The notes under the pieces were generated by a model that was given only the letters and a program-made list of their open reading frames with translations, was not told the origin of the DNA and did not search any database. Position numbers and translations under genes: made by a program. Positions 24,930 through 32,888 of a stretch of DNA of 35,256 bases are shown one piece after another; within the stretch, counting starts at the first letter, position 1; every line of letters begins with the position of its first letter. This stretch comes from Sulfitobacter sp. HI0040 (GTDB taxonomy: Bacteria; Pseudomonadota; Alphaproteobacteria; Rhodobacterales; Rhodobacteraceae). The stretch lies in assembly GCF_001634885.1 (NCBI RefSeq), contig NZ_LWEX01000113.1, forward strand, positions 47-35,302, written 5' to 3'.

Positions 24930-24990
24930 AGCCTCGCGGAGCACAATCCGCTTATGTTCCGTTGAGAATGCCAGCGCAGGGCGCGGCCCG

Positions 24991-25016
24991 AAAAGCCGGC
25001 TGATAATCGCCGGTTT
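24991..25016 (+). terminator. Weak terminator-like hairpin after nadE
   Basis: CCGGC (24996-25000) pairs with GCCGG (25009-25013); flanking A and T runs (AAAAG, TTTC) add little. It lies 62 bp after the nadE stop. The rest of 24930-25193 shows no gene or clear motif. Confidence 0.35.
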
Positions 25017-25193
25017 CACCGCTCTCGCGGCAAGCTTTGGCCGAATGGATGCCCGCTACCCGCCGGTACCGCATTTGATATCCGATAACATGGAACGAGT
25101 GCCGCGATTGCCCGTTCGATTGCTGTTCGAGCGGCGCGCTGAATACGGATGTTCATGAGGGACACCGGCGCCCCGCAAGGAAAGGAAGAGAAA

Positions 25194-25874
25194 ATGCGTA
25201 TTGTGAAACTTGGAATGATCTCGGCAATCGCCCTGACATCTGCAGCCCCCGTCTTCGCGCAATCTGCCGAAGCCATGGCTGCCACGGATCTGAATGTGCG
25301 CAGCGACCCCGGACCCCAGTTCGAGGTTGTCGATGTGATCCCCGGCGGCGAAACCGCTGCCATTCAGGGCTGCCTGGAAGAGCGCCGCTGGTGCAAGGTG
25401 ACCTATGACGGGAACGAAGGCTGGTCTTATTCCGACTATCTCGCGGTGAACGTGGATGAGCAGGCGGTCGCCCTGACCACACGCCCCGCGGTGATCGAAG
25501 TGGAGACGCTGACCTACGAAAACGTCGAACAGACGGAAAATGACACCAATACAGGTGTTGCAGCCGGTGCCACAGCCGGTGCGCTTGCCGCTGCCGTTGT
25601 CGGCGGGCCGATCGGTGCTGTCGCCGCTGCCGGGCTTGTGGGCGCGGTTGCAGGTGGTGCGGTCATCGAACCGACCACGGAGACCATCACATTCGTCAAG
25701 GCCAACCCGGTCGAGACTGTCTACCTCGATGGTGAAGTCGTCGTAGGCGCCGGTGTCCCCCAGACCGTGACAACCTACGAAGTGCCGCAGGAAGGTCTGC
25801 GCTACGTCAACATCAACAGCCAGACCGTTCTGGTCGATGCCGAGACAGGTGTGATCGTACAGGTTCTGCGCTAA
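25194..25874 (+). CDS. Exported SH3-like / DUF1236 protein
   Basis: A 226-residue protein with a signal peptide (MRIVKLGMISAIALTSAAPVFA, cleavage before QSA). An SH3-like segment follows (about 28-84, ATDLNVRSDPGPQF ... GNEGWSYSDYL) with two cysteines (C60, C67) that could form a disulfide. The middle is a glycine/alanine-rich stretch (about 121-157) of glycine-zipper type, perhaps membrane-associating. The C-terminal 60 residues (VETVYLDGEVVVGAGVPQTV, YVNINSQTVLVDAETGVIV) match the DUF1236 pattern of alphaproteobacterial envelope proteins. The start at 25194 follows AAGGAAGAG. Function is unknown; cell-envelope binding is an inference from the SH3 segment. A strong terminator follows. Confidence 0.8.
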   Translation: MRIVKLGMISAIALTSAAPVFAQSAEAMAATDLNVRSDPGPQFEVVDVIPGGETAAIQGCLEERRWCKVTYDGNEGWSYSDYLAVNVDEQAVALTTRPAVIEVETLTYENVEQTENDTNTGVAAGATAGALAAAVVGGPIGAVAAAGLVGAVAGGAVIEPTTETITFVKANPVETVYLDGEVVVGAGVPQTVTTYEVPQEGLRYVNINSQTVLVDAETGVIVQVLR

Positions 25875-25900
25875 ACCTTGCGTAGCAACCAATTAGGGGA

Positions 25901-25928
25901 GGGGTCCGGTTTCCGGGCCCCTTTTTTT
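25901..25928 (+). terminator. Strong Rho-independent terminator
   Basis: GGGGTCCGG (25901-25909) pairs with CCGGGCCCC (25913-25921), with one G-U pair and a TTT loop, followed by seven T. It ends the DUF1236 gene and insulates gltX. Confidence 0.92.
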
Positions 25929-26035
25929 CGATGGCTATCCGGTTGAGCAGGGATGGTCCGAAATGCTTGCAGACGCGACGCTCGCTGGACAAAGACGCGC
26001 CCCTGTGACACTTCCGGCGCAACAGGAGTAGAGCC

Positions 26036-27382
26036 ATGTCCGACCAGACCCCCGATCAGATCATCACCCGTTTCGCGCCCTCCCCGACAGGGTGGATCCA
26101 CGTGGGCAACCTGCGCACCGCATTGATGAACTGGATGATCGCGCGGAAAGCTGGTGGGACCTTCATCCTGCGGATCGACGACACCGATCCCGAACGGTCC
26201 AAGGAAGAATACGTCGACGGGATCAAGCGTGATCTCGACTGGCTCGGCCTGCATTGGGATCGGGTGGAGCGCCAGTCCGAACGACTGGACCGGTACGGGG
26301 AAGCCGCTGAGGAGTTGCGCCGCATGGGCCGCTTCTACGAGGCGTTCGAGACGCCGACGGAACTGGACCTCAAGCGCAAGAAGCAGCTGAACATGGGGCG
26401 CCCTCCGGTCTATGACCGGGCGGCGCTGAAACTGTCCGACGCCGAAAAAGATGCCCTGCGCGCCGAGCGCGGTGCCGGGGTGTGGCGGTTCAAGCTGGAT
26501 CAGGAGCGGATCGAGTGGCGCGACGGTATCTTGGGCGACATCTCGATCGACGCCGCCAGTGTCAGCGACCCCGTACTGATCCGTGGAGACGGGCAGATCC
26601 TCTATACGCTCGCATCTGTTGTGGACGACACCGAGATGGGGGTGACCCATGTGGTGCGCGGCTCCGATCATGTGACCAACACGGCCACCCAGATCCAGAT
26701 CATGCAGGCGCTGGGCGGGAGTGTTCCGGAATTTGCCCATCATTCCCTGCTGACGGGTCCGCAGGGCGAGGCGCTGAGCAAACGTCTCGGCGTGCTGGCA
26801 CTGAAGGATCTGCGTGAACGCGGCGTGCAGCCGATGGCGCTGTTGAGCCTGATGGCGCGGCTCGGCTCGTCGGACCCGGTCGAATTGCGCACGGATCTCG
26901 AAACACTGATCGAAGGGTTCGATATCGGGCATTTCGGTTCCGCTCCGACCAAGTTCGATGTAGAGGATCTCTTCCCCCTGACAGGGCGCTATTTGCAGAC
27001 GCTCCCGCTCGAACGCGTGGCGGAAGAGGTCCGCGCCGCCGGGGTGCCCGATGCGCAGGCGGAGCGTTTCTGGTCTGTGACCCGCGAAAACATCCGCACC
27101 CTGCGGGACCTGCCCGCGTGGTGGGTCATGTTCCGTGATGGCGCCGAGCCCGTGATCGAGGAAGAAGACCGCGCCTTCGTCGCGCAGGCGATGGAACTGC
27201 TGCCCGAACCGCCCTTCAATGACGAGACATGGGCGCAGTGGACGAGCGAGGTGAAGGAAGCCACCGGGCGCAAGGGCCGGGGGCTTTTCCGCCCCCTGCG
27301 GCTTGCGCTCACGGGGCAGGAACACGGGCCTGACATGGCGCAGGTCATGCCTCTGCTGCAGACCGTGAAGGCCCGTAGCTGA
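26036..27382 (+). CDS. gltX: Glutamate-tRNA ligase (short, second-type GluRS)
   Basis: A 448-residue class I aminoacyl-tRNA synthetase. The HIGH-like motif is in FAPSPTGWIHVGNLRTAL (HVGN at 22-25), with RIDDTDPERSKEEY binding the acceptor region. The KMSKS-like loop is ALSKR (246-250) in GEALSKRLG. The C-terminal anticodon-binding part is short, as in GltX2 enzymes. Alphaproteobacteria often carry two GluRS, and in some bacteria one charges tRNA-Gln for later amidation; which one this is cannot be told here. The start at 26036 follows AACAGGAGTAGAGCC. A 26-bp repeat lies just after the stop. Confidence 0.93.
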   Translation: MSDQTPDQIITRFAPSPTGWIHVGNLRTALMNWMIARKAGGTFILRIDDTDPERSKEEYVDGIKRDLDWLGLHWDRVERQSERLDRYGEAAEELRRMGRFYEAFETPTELDLKRKKQLNMGRPPVYDRAALKLSDAEKDALRAERGAGVWRFKLDQERIEWRDGILGDISIDAASVSDPVLIRGDGQILYTLASVVDDTEMGVTHVVRGSDHVTNTATQIQIMQALGGSVPEFAHHSLLTGPQGEALSKRLGVLALKDLRERGVQPMALLSLMARLGSSDPVELRTDLETLIEGFDIGHFGSAPTKFDVEDLFPLTGRYLQTLPLERVAEEVRAAGVPDAQAERFWSVTRENIRTLRDLPAWWVMFRDGAEPVIEEEDRAFVAQAMELLPEPPFNDETWAQWTSEVKEATGRKGRGLFRPLRLALTGQEHGPDMAQVMPLLQTVKARS

Positions 27383-27416
27383 TCGCGCGTTTGAGGCTGC
27401 TGCCGGACGCTCCGCG

Positions 27417-27444
27417 GGGAGTATTTGCCAAAGGGTGAAGGGGC
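27417..27444 (+). repeat. Dispersed intergenic repeat, half copy of the 9253-9322 element
   Basis: GAGTATTTG-CC-AAAGGGTGAAGGGGC (27419-27444) matches 9258-9283 at 24 of 26 positions. Only one arm is present here; the inverted partner is missing. It lies between gltX and the convergent cyclotransferase gene. Just beyond it, CGCGCC (27447-27452) and GGCGCG (27457-27462) form a short stem around the cyclotransferase stop codon. Confidence 0.7.
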
Positions 27445-27452
27445 TGCGCGCC

Positions 27453-28049
27453 TCAGGGCGCGGAATGCGTGATTTCCGGTGTTTCCCGCCGGCGGGGGCG
27501 CATACCCGGCGCGACACGGGCGAGGTTTTCGTCGACCAGTGCTTTTTCTTCATCCGTCAGGGGTTGGTGGCGCGGATAAAGCGGATTATCCCGGTCGTCC
27601 AGAACCGCTGTGTCCCAATTGTCGGTGGTGTCGAAAAAGCGGGTGACGCCGTCGATGCCATAGACCCGCGCGAACCCCTGTACCACCACGTCGAGATAGC
27701 TCAGCAGGATCACGTGATCGCCCGCCGCGCCGGTTTTTTCGGGCGGTATGGCGTAATGGGATACGTCCGGGGAGGGCAGGATATCGTGCAGCACCGCCCC
27801 GCCCGATGCATGCCGGGCATAGCCGTATTCGCGGGCGTCGAGTGCCGCCCAGTCGGCGCCGGGAACCGCTGCGACAAGCCCGTCGATCGTCGTTTCGCGG
27901 TGTGGATTGACGCTGAGAAAGACGACCTCGCGCCCTGCGGTACGCACCCACGCGCGGCGCCAGCCCTGCAGGCGCGCGGGGCGGGTATCGGGGTAGTCGT
28001 GGGTGTTGCGATTGACGAGGCTGCCGTAGCCAAAGAAATATGGAGTCAT
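27453..28049 (-). CDS. Gamma-glutamylcyclotransferase-like (GGCT) family protein
   Basis: A 198-residue protein of the gamma-glutamylcyclotransferase fold, whose members turn gamma-glutamyl peptides into 5-oxoproline. The substrate loop FGYGSL is at 6-11, and the candidate catalytic glutamate is E74 in LDAREYGYARH. The C-terminal 50 residues (NPLYPRHQPLTDEEKALVDE) form a helical tail. Start choice: 28049 gives the usual family N-terminus (TPYFFGYGSLVNR). An in-frame ATG at 28079 has the better ribosome-binding site (GGAG 8 nt upstream) and would add ten residues. The bacterial family is broad and may act on other gamma-glutamyl amides. Convergent with gltX, divergent from gcvT. Confidence 0.82.
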   Translation of the reverse strand: MTPYFFGYGSLVNRNTHDYPDTRPARLQGWRRAWVRTAGREVVFLSVNPHRETTIDGLVAAVPGADWAALDAREYGYARHASGGAVLHDILPSPDVSHYAIPPEKTGAAGDHVILLSYLDVVVQGFARVYGIDGVTRFFDTTDNWDTAVLDDRDNPLYPRHQPLTDEEKALVDENLARVAPGMRPRRRETPEITHSAP

Positions 28050-28119
28050 GCCGCATGGATAGGCAGGCGCTTCACCCATGGCAAGGTCTCCGGATGGTGC
28101 AAGGCCGGTTCATGCCGTC

Positions 28120-28149
28120 TTGACCTGCTCATGCGCCCCGGCCTACCTA
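28120..28149 (+). promoter_or_regulatory. Probable sigma-70 promoter of the gcv operon
   Basis: TTGACC (28120-28125), an 18-nt spacer and TACCTA (28144-28149). A start about 7 nt downstream falls at the first base pair of the riboswitch (28157), which supports the call. The -10 is a weak match. Confidence 0.5.
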
Positions 28150-28156
28150 TGTGCAT

Positions 28157-28304
28157 CCGTCACGGGAGAATCGGCCTTGCCGATGCCGAAGGAGCAACCG
28201 CCCCGGAAACTCTCAGGCCGCAGGACCGCGACGGGACCGACAGACTCTGGAGAGAGGCGCGTGCGCCCGCCGAAGGGATAACGATCTCAGGCGAAAGGAC
28301 AGAG
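28157..28304 (+). ncRNA. Tandem glycine riboswitch
   Basis: Two glycine aptamers in series lie 81 nt upstream of gcvT. Aptamer 1 (28157-28234) is closed by CCGTC with GACGG. It contains the conserved GGGAGA, GCCGAAGGAGCAA, AAACTCTCAGGC and AGGACCG elements. Aptamer 2 (28245-28304) is closed by CTCTG with CAGAG and repeats the core as GGAGAG, GCCGAAGGGATAACG, ATCTCAGGCGAAAGGACAGAG. A 10-nt linker joins them. In this class, glycine binding usually turns on the glycine cleavage genes, so excess glycine is degraded. The order and sequence of the conserved blocks leave little doubt. Confidence 0.95.
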
Positions 28305-28347
28305 GGGGCACTTGCGGGTCGCATGTCGCGGCGCGGTTGTGCCGGTT

Positions 28348-28382
28348 GGTCTTTGGGCTTCCGGTCGGACAGGAAAGAGACC
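28348..28382 (+). promoter_or_regulatory. Possible ribosome-binding-site-sequestering stem of gcvT
   Basis: GGTCT (28348-28352) can pair with AGACC (28378-28382), and TTCC (28359-28362) with GGAA (28372-28375), enclosing the gcvT Shine-Dalgarno AGGAAAGAG. No U-tract is seen between aptamer and gene, so a translational expression platform is plausible. The pairing is short and unproven. Confidence 0.4.
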
Positions 28383-28384
28383 GG

Positions 28385-29509
28385 ATGACCGAACTGAAGC
28401 GGACCCCCCTTTACGATCTTCACATGGCGCAGGGCGCCAAGATGGTACCCTTCGCTGGCTATGAAATGCCGGTGCAATATCCGATGGGCGTGATGAAGGA
28501 ACACCTTCAGACCCGCGAGGCGGCCGGTCTGTTCGATGTGAGCCACATGGGGCAGGTACTGCTTTCGGGCGCGTCCTGGGACGCGGTGGCGAAAGCCTTC
28601 GAGGCGCTGGTGCCGCAGGACGTTCTGGGCCTTGAGGACGGGCGCCAGCGCTATGGATTTTTCACTAACGAAGAGGGCGGGATCGAGGATGACCTGATGT
28701 TCGCCCGGCGGGGGCAGGACCTCTTTGTCGTGGTGAACGCCGCCTGCAAGGAAGCGGACATCGACCGGATGCGTGCGGCGCTGGAGCCCGGGGTGACGAT
28801 TACGGAACTGGGGGATCGTGCATTGCTGGCGCTGCAGGGCCCGGCGGCGGAAGACGTGATGGCGGGTCTCGACCCCCGGGCCGGCGACATGCGGTTCATG
28901 GATTTGCGGGAACTCGAACTCGGCGGAATTGCGGTCTGGGCCTCGCGCTCTGGTTATACGGGCGAGGACGGCTGGGAGATTTCGGTGCCGGGGGACGAGG
29001 CCACACGCCTCGCCGAGCTTTTGCTCGCCTCATCCGAGGTGGCCCCGATCGGATTGGGCGCGCGGGATTCGCTGCGGCTTGAGGCGGGCCTGTGTCTCTA
29101 CGGCAATGACATCGATGCGGAGACCGACCCGGTGGCGGCGGCACTGACATGGGCCATCCAGAAAGCACGCCGCCCCGGCGGCGCGCGGGCCGGGGGGTTT
29201 CCCGGTGCCGAGGCGGTGTTTCAGGCGCTGGAACACGGCCCCGACCGCAAGCGGGTCGGGCTGCTTCCCGACGGACGCGCGCCCATGCGGGCGGGCACGC
29301 CGGTTTTCGACAGGCAGGAAGGCGGCGATCCCGTGGGCATCGTGACATCCGGAAGCTTTGGCCCCACTGTCGGCGGGCCGGTCGCCATGGGATATGTCGA
29401 TGCCGAGCATCACGAAACCGGAACGCGGCTCTGGGGTGAGGTGCGCGGAAAGCGGCTGCCCTTGACCGTTGCAAAGCTGCCTTTTGTCGCGGCAAACTTC
29501 AAACGTTGA
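28385..29509 (+). CDS. gcvT: Glycine cleavage system aminomethyltransferase (T protein)
   Basis: A 374-residue folate-dependent enzyme that releases ammonia from the aminomethyl-lipoyl H protein and forms 5,10-methylenetetrahydrofolate. The N-terminus ([47 protein letters not shown]) and [50 protein letters not shown] are diagnostic. The start at 28385 follows AGGAAAGAGACCGG. A longer frame from 28151 would translate the riboswitch and is rejected. First gene of the gcvT-gcvH-gcvP unit, controlled by the glycine riboswitch. Confidence 0.97.
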   Translation: MTELKRTPLYDLHMAQGAKMVPFAGYEMPVQYPMGVMKEHLQTREAAGLFDVSHMGQVLLSGASWDAVAKAFEALVPQDVLGLEDGRQRYGFFTNEEGGIEDDLMFARRGQDLFVVVNAACKEADIDRMRAALEPGVTITELGDRALLALQGPAAEDVMAGLDPRAGDMRFMDLRELELGGIAVWASRSGYTGEDGWEISVPGDEATRLAELLLASSEVAPIGLGARDSLRLEAGLCLYGNDIDAETDPVAAALTWAIQKARRPGGARAGGFPGAEAVFQALEHGPDRKRVGLLPDGRAPMRAGTPVFDRQEGGDPVGIVTSGSFGPTVGGPVAMGYVDAEHHETGTRLWGEVRGKRLPLTVAKLPFVAANFKR

Positions 29510-29532
29510 ACGAAACAGGGAACGAGCACATC

Positions 29533-29892
29533 ATGAAATTCACCGAGGAACACGAGTGGCTGCGCGTGGAGGGCGACGAGATCGTCGTCGGCATCACGAA
29601 CCATGCGGCCGAACAACTGGGCGATGTGGTTTTCGTCGAACTCCCGGACGAAGGGATCACCGTCAGCAAGGACGATGAAGTCGTGGTGATCGAAAGCGTC
29701 AAGGCGGCGTCGGACATCCTCGCCCCGATTGACGGGGAGATCACGGAAGTGAACTCCGCGCTGACCGACACCCCCAGCATGGTGAACGACGATCCGCAGG
29801 GGGAGGCATGGTTCTTCAAGATGAAGGCCAGCGATCCCTCGCAGATGGATGATTTCATGGATGAAGCGGCCTACCAGAAGTTCATCGGGTAG
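29533..29892 (+). CDS. gcvH: Glycine cleavage system H protein (lipoyl carrier)
   Basis: A 119-residue lipoyl-bearing shuttle between the P, T and L proteins. The lipoylation lysine is K57 in [27 protein letters not shown] and [11 protein letters not shown] are typical. The start at 29533 gives the usual H-protein N-terminus, with AGGGAACGAG upstream. A TTG start at 29506 would overlap the gcvT stop and add nine residues outside the family pattern. It is 23 bp after gcvT. Confidence 0.96.
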   Translation: MKFTEEHEWLRVEGDEIVVGITNHAAEQLGDVVFVELPDEGITVSKDDEVVVIESVKAASDILAPIDGEITEVNSALTDTPSMVNDDPQGEAWFFKMKASDPSQMDDFMDEAAYQKFIG

Positions 29893-29901
29893 CGCGTGAC
29901 G

Positions 29902-29933
29902 CCCCGCCGGGAGCCTCCGGCGGGGATTTTTTT
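29902..29933 (+). terminator. Terminator-like stem between gcvH and gcvP
   Basis: CCCCGCCGG (29902-29910) pairs perfectly with CCGGCGGGG (29917-29925) around a 6-nt loop, followed by A and seven T. By sequence this is a strong intrinsic terminator, yet only 27 bp separate its end from the gcvP start, with no room for a complete promoter. Confidence 0.85.
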
Positions 29934-29960
29934 GCCATTTGGAAGACGAGGACCTGCAAC

Positions 29961-32813
29961 ATGGCTTTCAAGCCGACGGATTACCTGCCCTATGATTTCG
30001 CCAACCGGCGGCATATCGGCCCATCGCCTGCGGAAATGGCGGAGATGCTGGACGTGGTGGGTGCAGAAAGCCTCGACGCGCTGATTGACGACACTTTGCC
30101 CCGGGGCATCCGGCAGGATGAACCGCTCGATTTTGGCAAGGCGATGAGCGAGCGCGAAGTGCTGGAGCATATGCGGGTTGTCGCCAGCAAGAACCGGGTT
30201 CTGACGAGCCTGATCGGGCAGGGCTATCACGGTACGGTGACACCCCCCGCGATCCAGCGCAACATTCTGGAAAATCCGGCGTGGTACACCGCCTATACGC
30301 CCTATCAGCCGGAGATCAGCCAGGGCCGGCTGGAGGCGCTGCTGAACTTCCAGACCATGGTGAGCGATCTGACCGGGTTGGAGATTGCCAACGCGTCCTT
30401 GCTGGATGAAGCCACCGCCTGCGCCGAGGCGATGACGATGGCGCAGCGCGTGGCCAAATCCAAGGCGAAGGCCTTCTTCGTCGACCGCGACTGTCATCCG
30501 CAGAATATCGCCGTGATGCAGACACGCGCCGCGCCGTTGGGGATCGAGGTGATCGTCGGCAATCCGGACAAGCTGGAGGCGGACAAGGTCTTTGGTGCGA
30601 TCTTCCAGTATCCCGGCACATACGGGCACGTGCGCGATTTCACCCCGCAGATGGAGGCGCTTCACGCCGCACAGGCGGTCGGTATCGTTTCTGCCGATCC
30701 GCTGTCGCTCACCCTGTTGAAGGAGCCGGGCGAGATGGGCGCCGACATCGCCGTCGGATCGACCCAGCGGTTCGGCGTGCCCGAAGGCTATGGCGGGCCG
30801 CATGCCGCCTATATGGCCTGCCGGGACGCGATGAAGCGGGCCATGCCGGGCCGTATCGTGGGCGTCAGCATCGACGCGCATGGCAACCGGGCCTACCGGC
30901 TTTCGCTGCAGACGCGCGAACAGCACATCCGCCGCGAAAAGGCCACGTCCAACGTCTGCACCGCGCAGGCTTTGCTGGCGGTTATGGCCTCCATGTATGC
31001 GGTGTTCCACGGCCCCAAGGGGCTGAAGGCCATTGCCCAGCGTATCCACCGCAAGACCGTCCGGCTGGCGAAGGGGCTGGAGGCGGCGGGTTTCAAGGTC
31101 GATCCTTCGGCCTTTTTCGATACGATCACCGTGGGCGTGGGGCCGCTGCAGGCGGCGGTTATGAAATCGGCGGTGGACGAGGGGATCAACCTGCGCCGCG
31201 TGGGCGAAACGCGCGTGGGCATCACGCTGGATGAGCGGACGCGCCCCGAAACGATCGAGGCGGTCTGGCGCGCCTTCGGGATCGAACGGGCGGATGACGA
31301 TTTCACCCCCGATTACCGTGTGCCGGACGCGATGTTGCGCACGTCGGATTATCTGACCCATCCGATCTTTCACATGAACCGGGCCGAGACCGAGATGATG
31401 CGCTATATGCGTCGTCTGGCGGACCGCGACCTTGCGCTCGACCGTGCGATGATCCCGCTCGGCTCCTGCACCATGAAGCTGAACTCCGCCGCCGAGATGA
31501 TGCCGGTGAGTTGGCGTGAATTCTCGCTCATCCATCCCTATGCGCCCGCCGATCAGGCCTTGGGATACCGCGAGATGATCGATGACCTGTCGGCAAAGCT
31601 GTGCGACATCACCGGATATGACGCGATCTCGATGCAGCCGAATTCCGGCGCGCAGGGCGAATACGCGGGTCTGTTGACCATCGCGGCCTATCACCGGGCG
31701 CAGGGGCAGGGGCACCGCAACATCTGCCTCATCCCTATGAGCGCCCATGGTACGAACCCCGCCTCTGCCCAGATGGTCGGCTGGAAAGTCGTGGTTGTGA
31801 AGACCGCCTCGAACGGCGACATCGATCTCGACGACTTCCGCGAGAAGGCCGAGAAACACGCCGATGCGCTGGCGGGCTGCATGATCACCTATCCCTCCAC
31901 GCACGGCGTCTTTGAAGAAACGGTGCATGAGGTCACGCGGATCACCCATGAGGCGGGCGGTCAGGTCTATATCGACGGGGCCAACATGAACGCCATGGTC
32001 GGGCTGTCGCGGCCCGGCGACCTCGGTGGAGACGTGAGCCACCTGAACCTGCACAAGACGTTCTGCATCCCCCATGGCGGCGGCGGGCCCGGCATGGGGC
32101 CGATCGGGGTCAAGGCGCATCTGATCGCGCATCTGCCGGGGCATCCGGTACGGGGAGGGGCAGAGGGGCCGGTCAGCGCCGCGCCCTACGGCTCGCCCTC
32201 GCTCCTGCCGATTTCATGGGCCTATTGCCTTATGATGGGGGGCGATGGGCTGACGCAGGCTACCCGCGTCGCGATCCTGAACGCCAACTATATCGCGCGG
32301 CGGCTCGAAGGGGCGTTCGACGTCCTTTACAAGGGGCCGTCGGGCAGGGTCGCGCATGAATGCATCATCGATGTGCGTCCTTTCGACGAGTCCGCCGGGA
32401 TTACCGTGGAGGATATCGCCAAGCGTCTGATCGACTGCGGCTTCCACGCGCCCACCATGTCATGGCCGGTGGCCGGTACGCTGATGGTGGAGCCGACGGA
32501 GAGCGAGACCAAGGCAGAGCTGGACCGCTTCTGTGAGGCCATGCTCGCCATTCGGGAGGAGATACGCGACATCGAGGAGGGGCGCATCGACGCGCAGAAC
32601 AACCCGCTCAAGAACGCGCCGCATACGGTCGAGGATTTGGTGCTGGAATGGGGCGAAAGGCCCTATAGCCGGGAGCAGGGATGCTTCCCGCCGGGGGCCT
32701 TCCGGGTGGACAAGTACTGGCCCCCGGTCAACCGGGTGGACAACGTTCATGGCGACCGCAACCTGATCTGCACCTGCCCGCCGATGGAAGAATACGCCGA
32801 AGCCGCGGAATGA
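29961..32813 (+). CDS. gcvP: Glycine dehydrogenase (decarboxylating), P protein
   Basis: A 950-residue PLP enzyme that decarboxylates glycine and loads the aminomethyl group on the lipoyl arm of the H protein. It is the single-chain form with both halves fused: the N-terminal half ([60 protein letters not shown]) and the C-terminal half with the PLP lysine K699 in [34 protein letters not shown] and [11 protein letters not shown] are also standard. The length matches the fused family (about 950). The start at 29961 follows ACGAGGACC. It sits behind a terminator-like stem, so its expression probably depends on read-through from gcvTH. Confidence 0.97.
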   Translation: MAFKPTDYLPYDFANRRHIGPSPAEMAEMLDVVGAESLDALIDDTLPRGIRQDEPLDFGKAMSEREVLEHMRVVASKNRVLTSLIGQGYHGTVTPPAIQRNILENPAWYTAYTPYQPEISQGRLEALLNFQTMVSDLTGLEIANASLLDEATACAEAMTMAQRVAKSKAKAFFVDRDCHPQNIAVMQTRAAPLGIEVIVGNPDKLEADKVFGAIFQYPGTYGHVRDFTPQMEALHAAQAVGIVSADPLSLTLLKEPGEMGADIAVGSTQRFGVPEGYGGPHAAYMACRDAMKRAMPGRIVGVSIDAHGNRAYRLSLQTREQHIRREKATSNVCTAQALLAVMASMYAVFHGPKGLKAIAQRIHRKTVRLAKGLEAAGFKVDPSAFFDTITVGVGPLQAAVMKSAVDEGINLRRVGETRVGITLDERTRPETIEAVWRAFGIERADDDFTPDYRVPDAMLRTSDYLTHPIFHMNRAETEMMRYMRRLADRDLALDRAMIPLGSCTMKLNSAAEMMPVSWREFSLIHPYAPADQALGYREMIDDLSAKLCDITGYDAISMQPNSGAQGEYAGLLTIAAYHRAQGQGHRNICLIPMSAHGTNPASAQMVGWKVVVVKTASNGDIDLDDFREKAEKHADALAGCMITYPSTHGVFEETVHEVTRITHEAGGQVYIDGANMNAMVGLSRPGDLGGDVSHLNLHKTFCIPHGGGGPGMGPIGVKAHLIAHLPGHPVRGGAEGPVSAAPYGSPSLLPISWAYCLMMGGDGLTQATRVAILNANYIARRLEGAFDVLYKGPSGRVAHECIIDVRPFDESAGITVEDIAKRLIDCGFHAPTMSWPVAGTLMVEPTESETKAELDRFCEAMLAIREEIRDIEEGRIDAQNNPLKNAPHTVEDLVLEWGERPYSREQGCFPPGAFRVDKYWPPVNRVDNVHGDRNLICTCPPMEEYAEAAE

Positions 32814-32819
32814 GACTTG

Positions 32820-32855
32820 CGCCCGCCGGGGTCGTTCAGCACGAACCGGCGGGCG
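32820..32855. terminator. Hairpin between convergent gcvP and ABC permease genes
   Basis: CGCCCGCCGG (32820-32829) pairs perfectly with CCGGCGGGCG (32846-32855), with an inner GTTC/GAAC stem. The U-tract is weak on the plus strand (TCTTGGG) and absent on the minus strand, so termination may be partial. Confidence 0.65.
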
Positions 32856-32888
32856 TCTTGGGAATTTCGGCAAGCGGATGGGTGTCGA

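Noticed and set aside
25871-27553. 560-codon open frame antisense to gltX
   Set aside because: Runs across gltX, a terminator and the cyclotransferase gene, so it cannot be a real gene.
29871-32144. 757-codon open frame antisense to gcvP
   Set aside because: It is a high-GC shadow frame. gcvP on the other strand has complete family motifs, and the antisense translation is rich in R, G and H with no recognisable domain.
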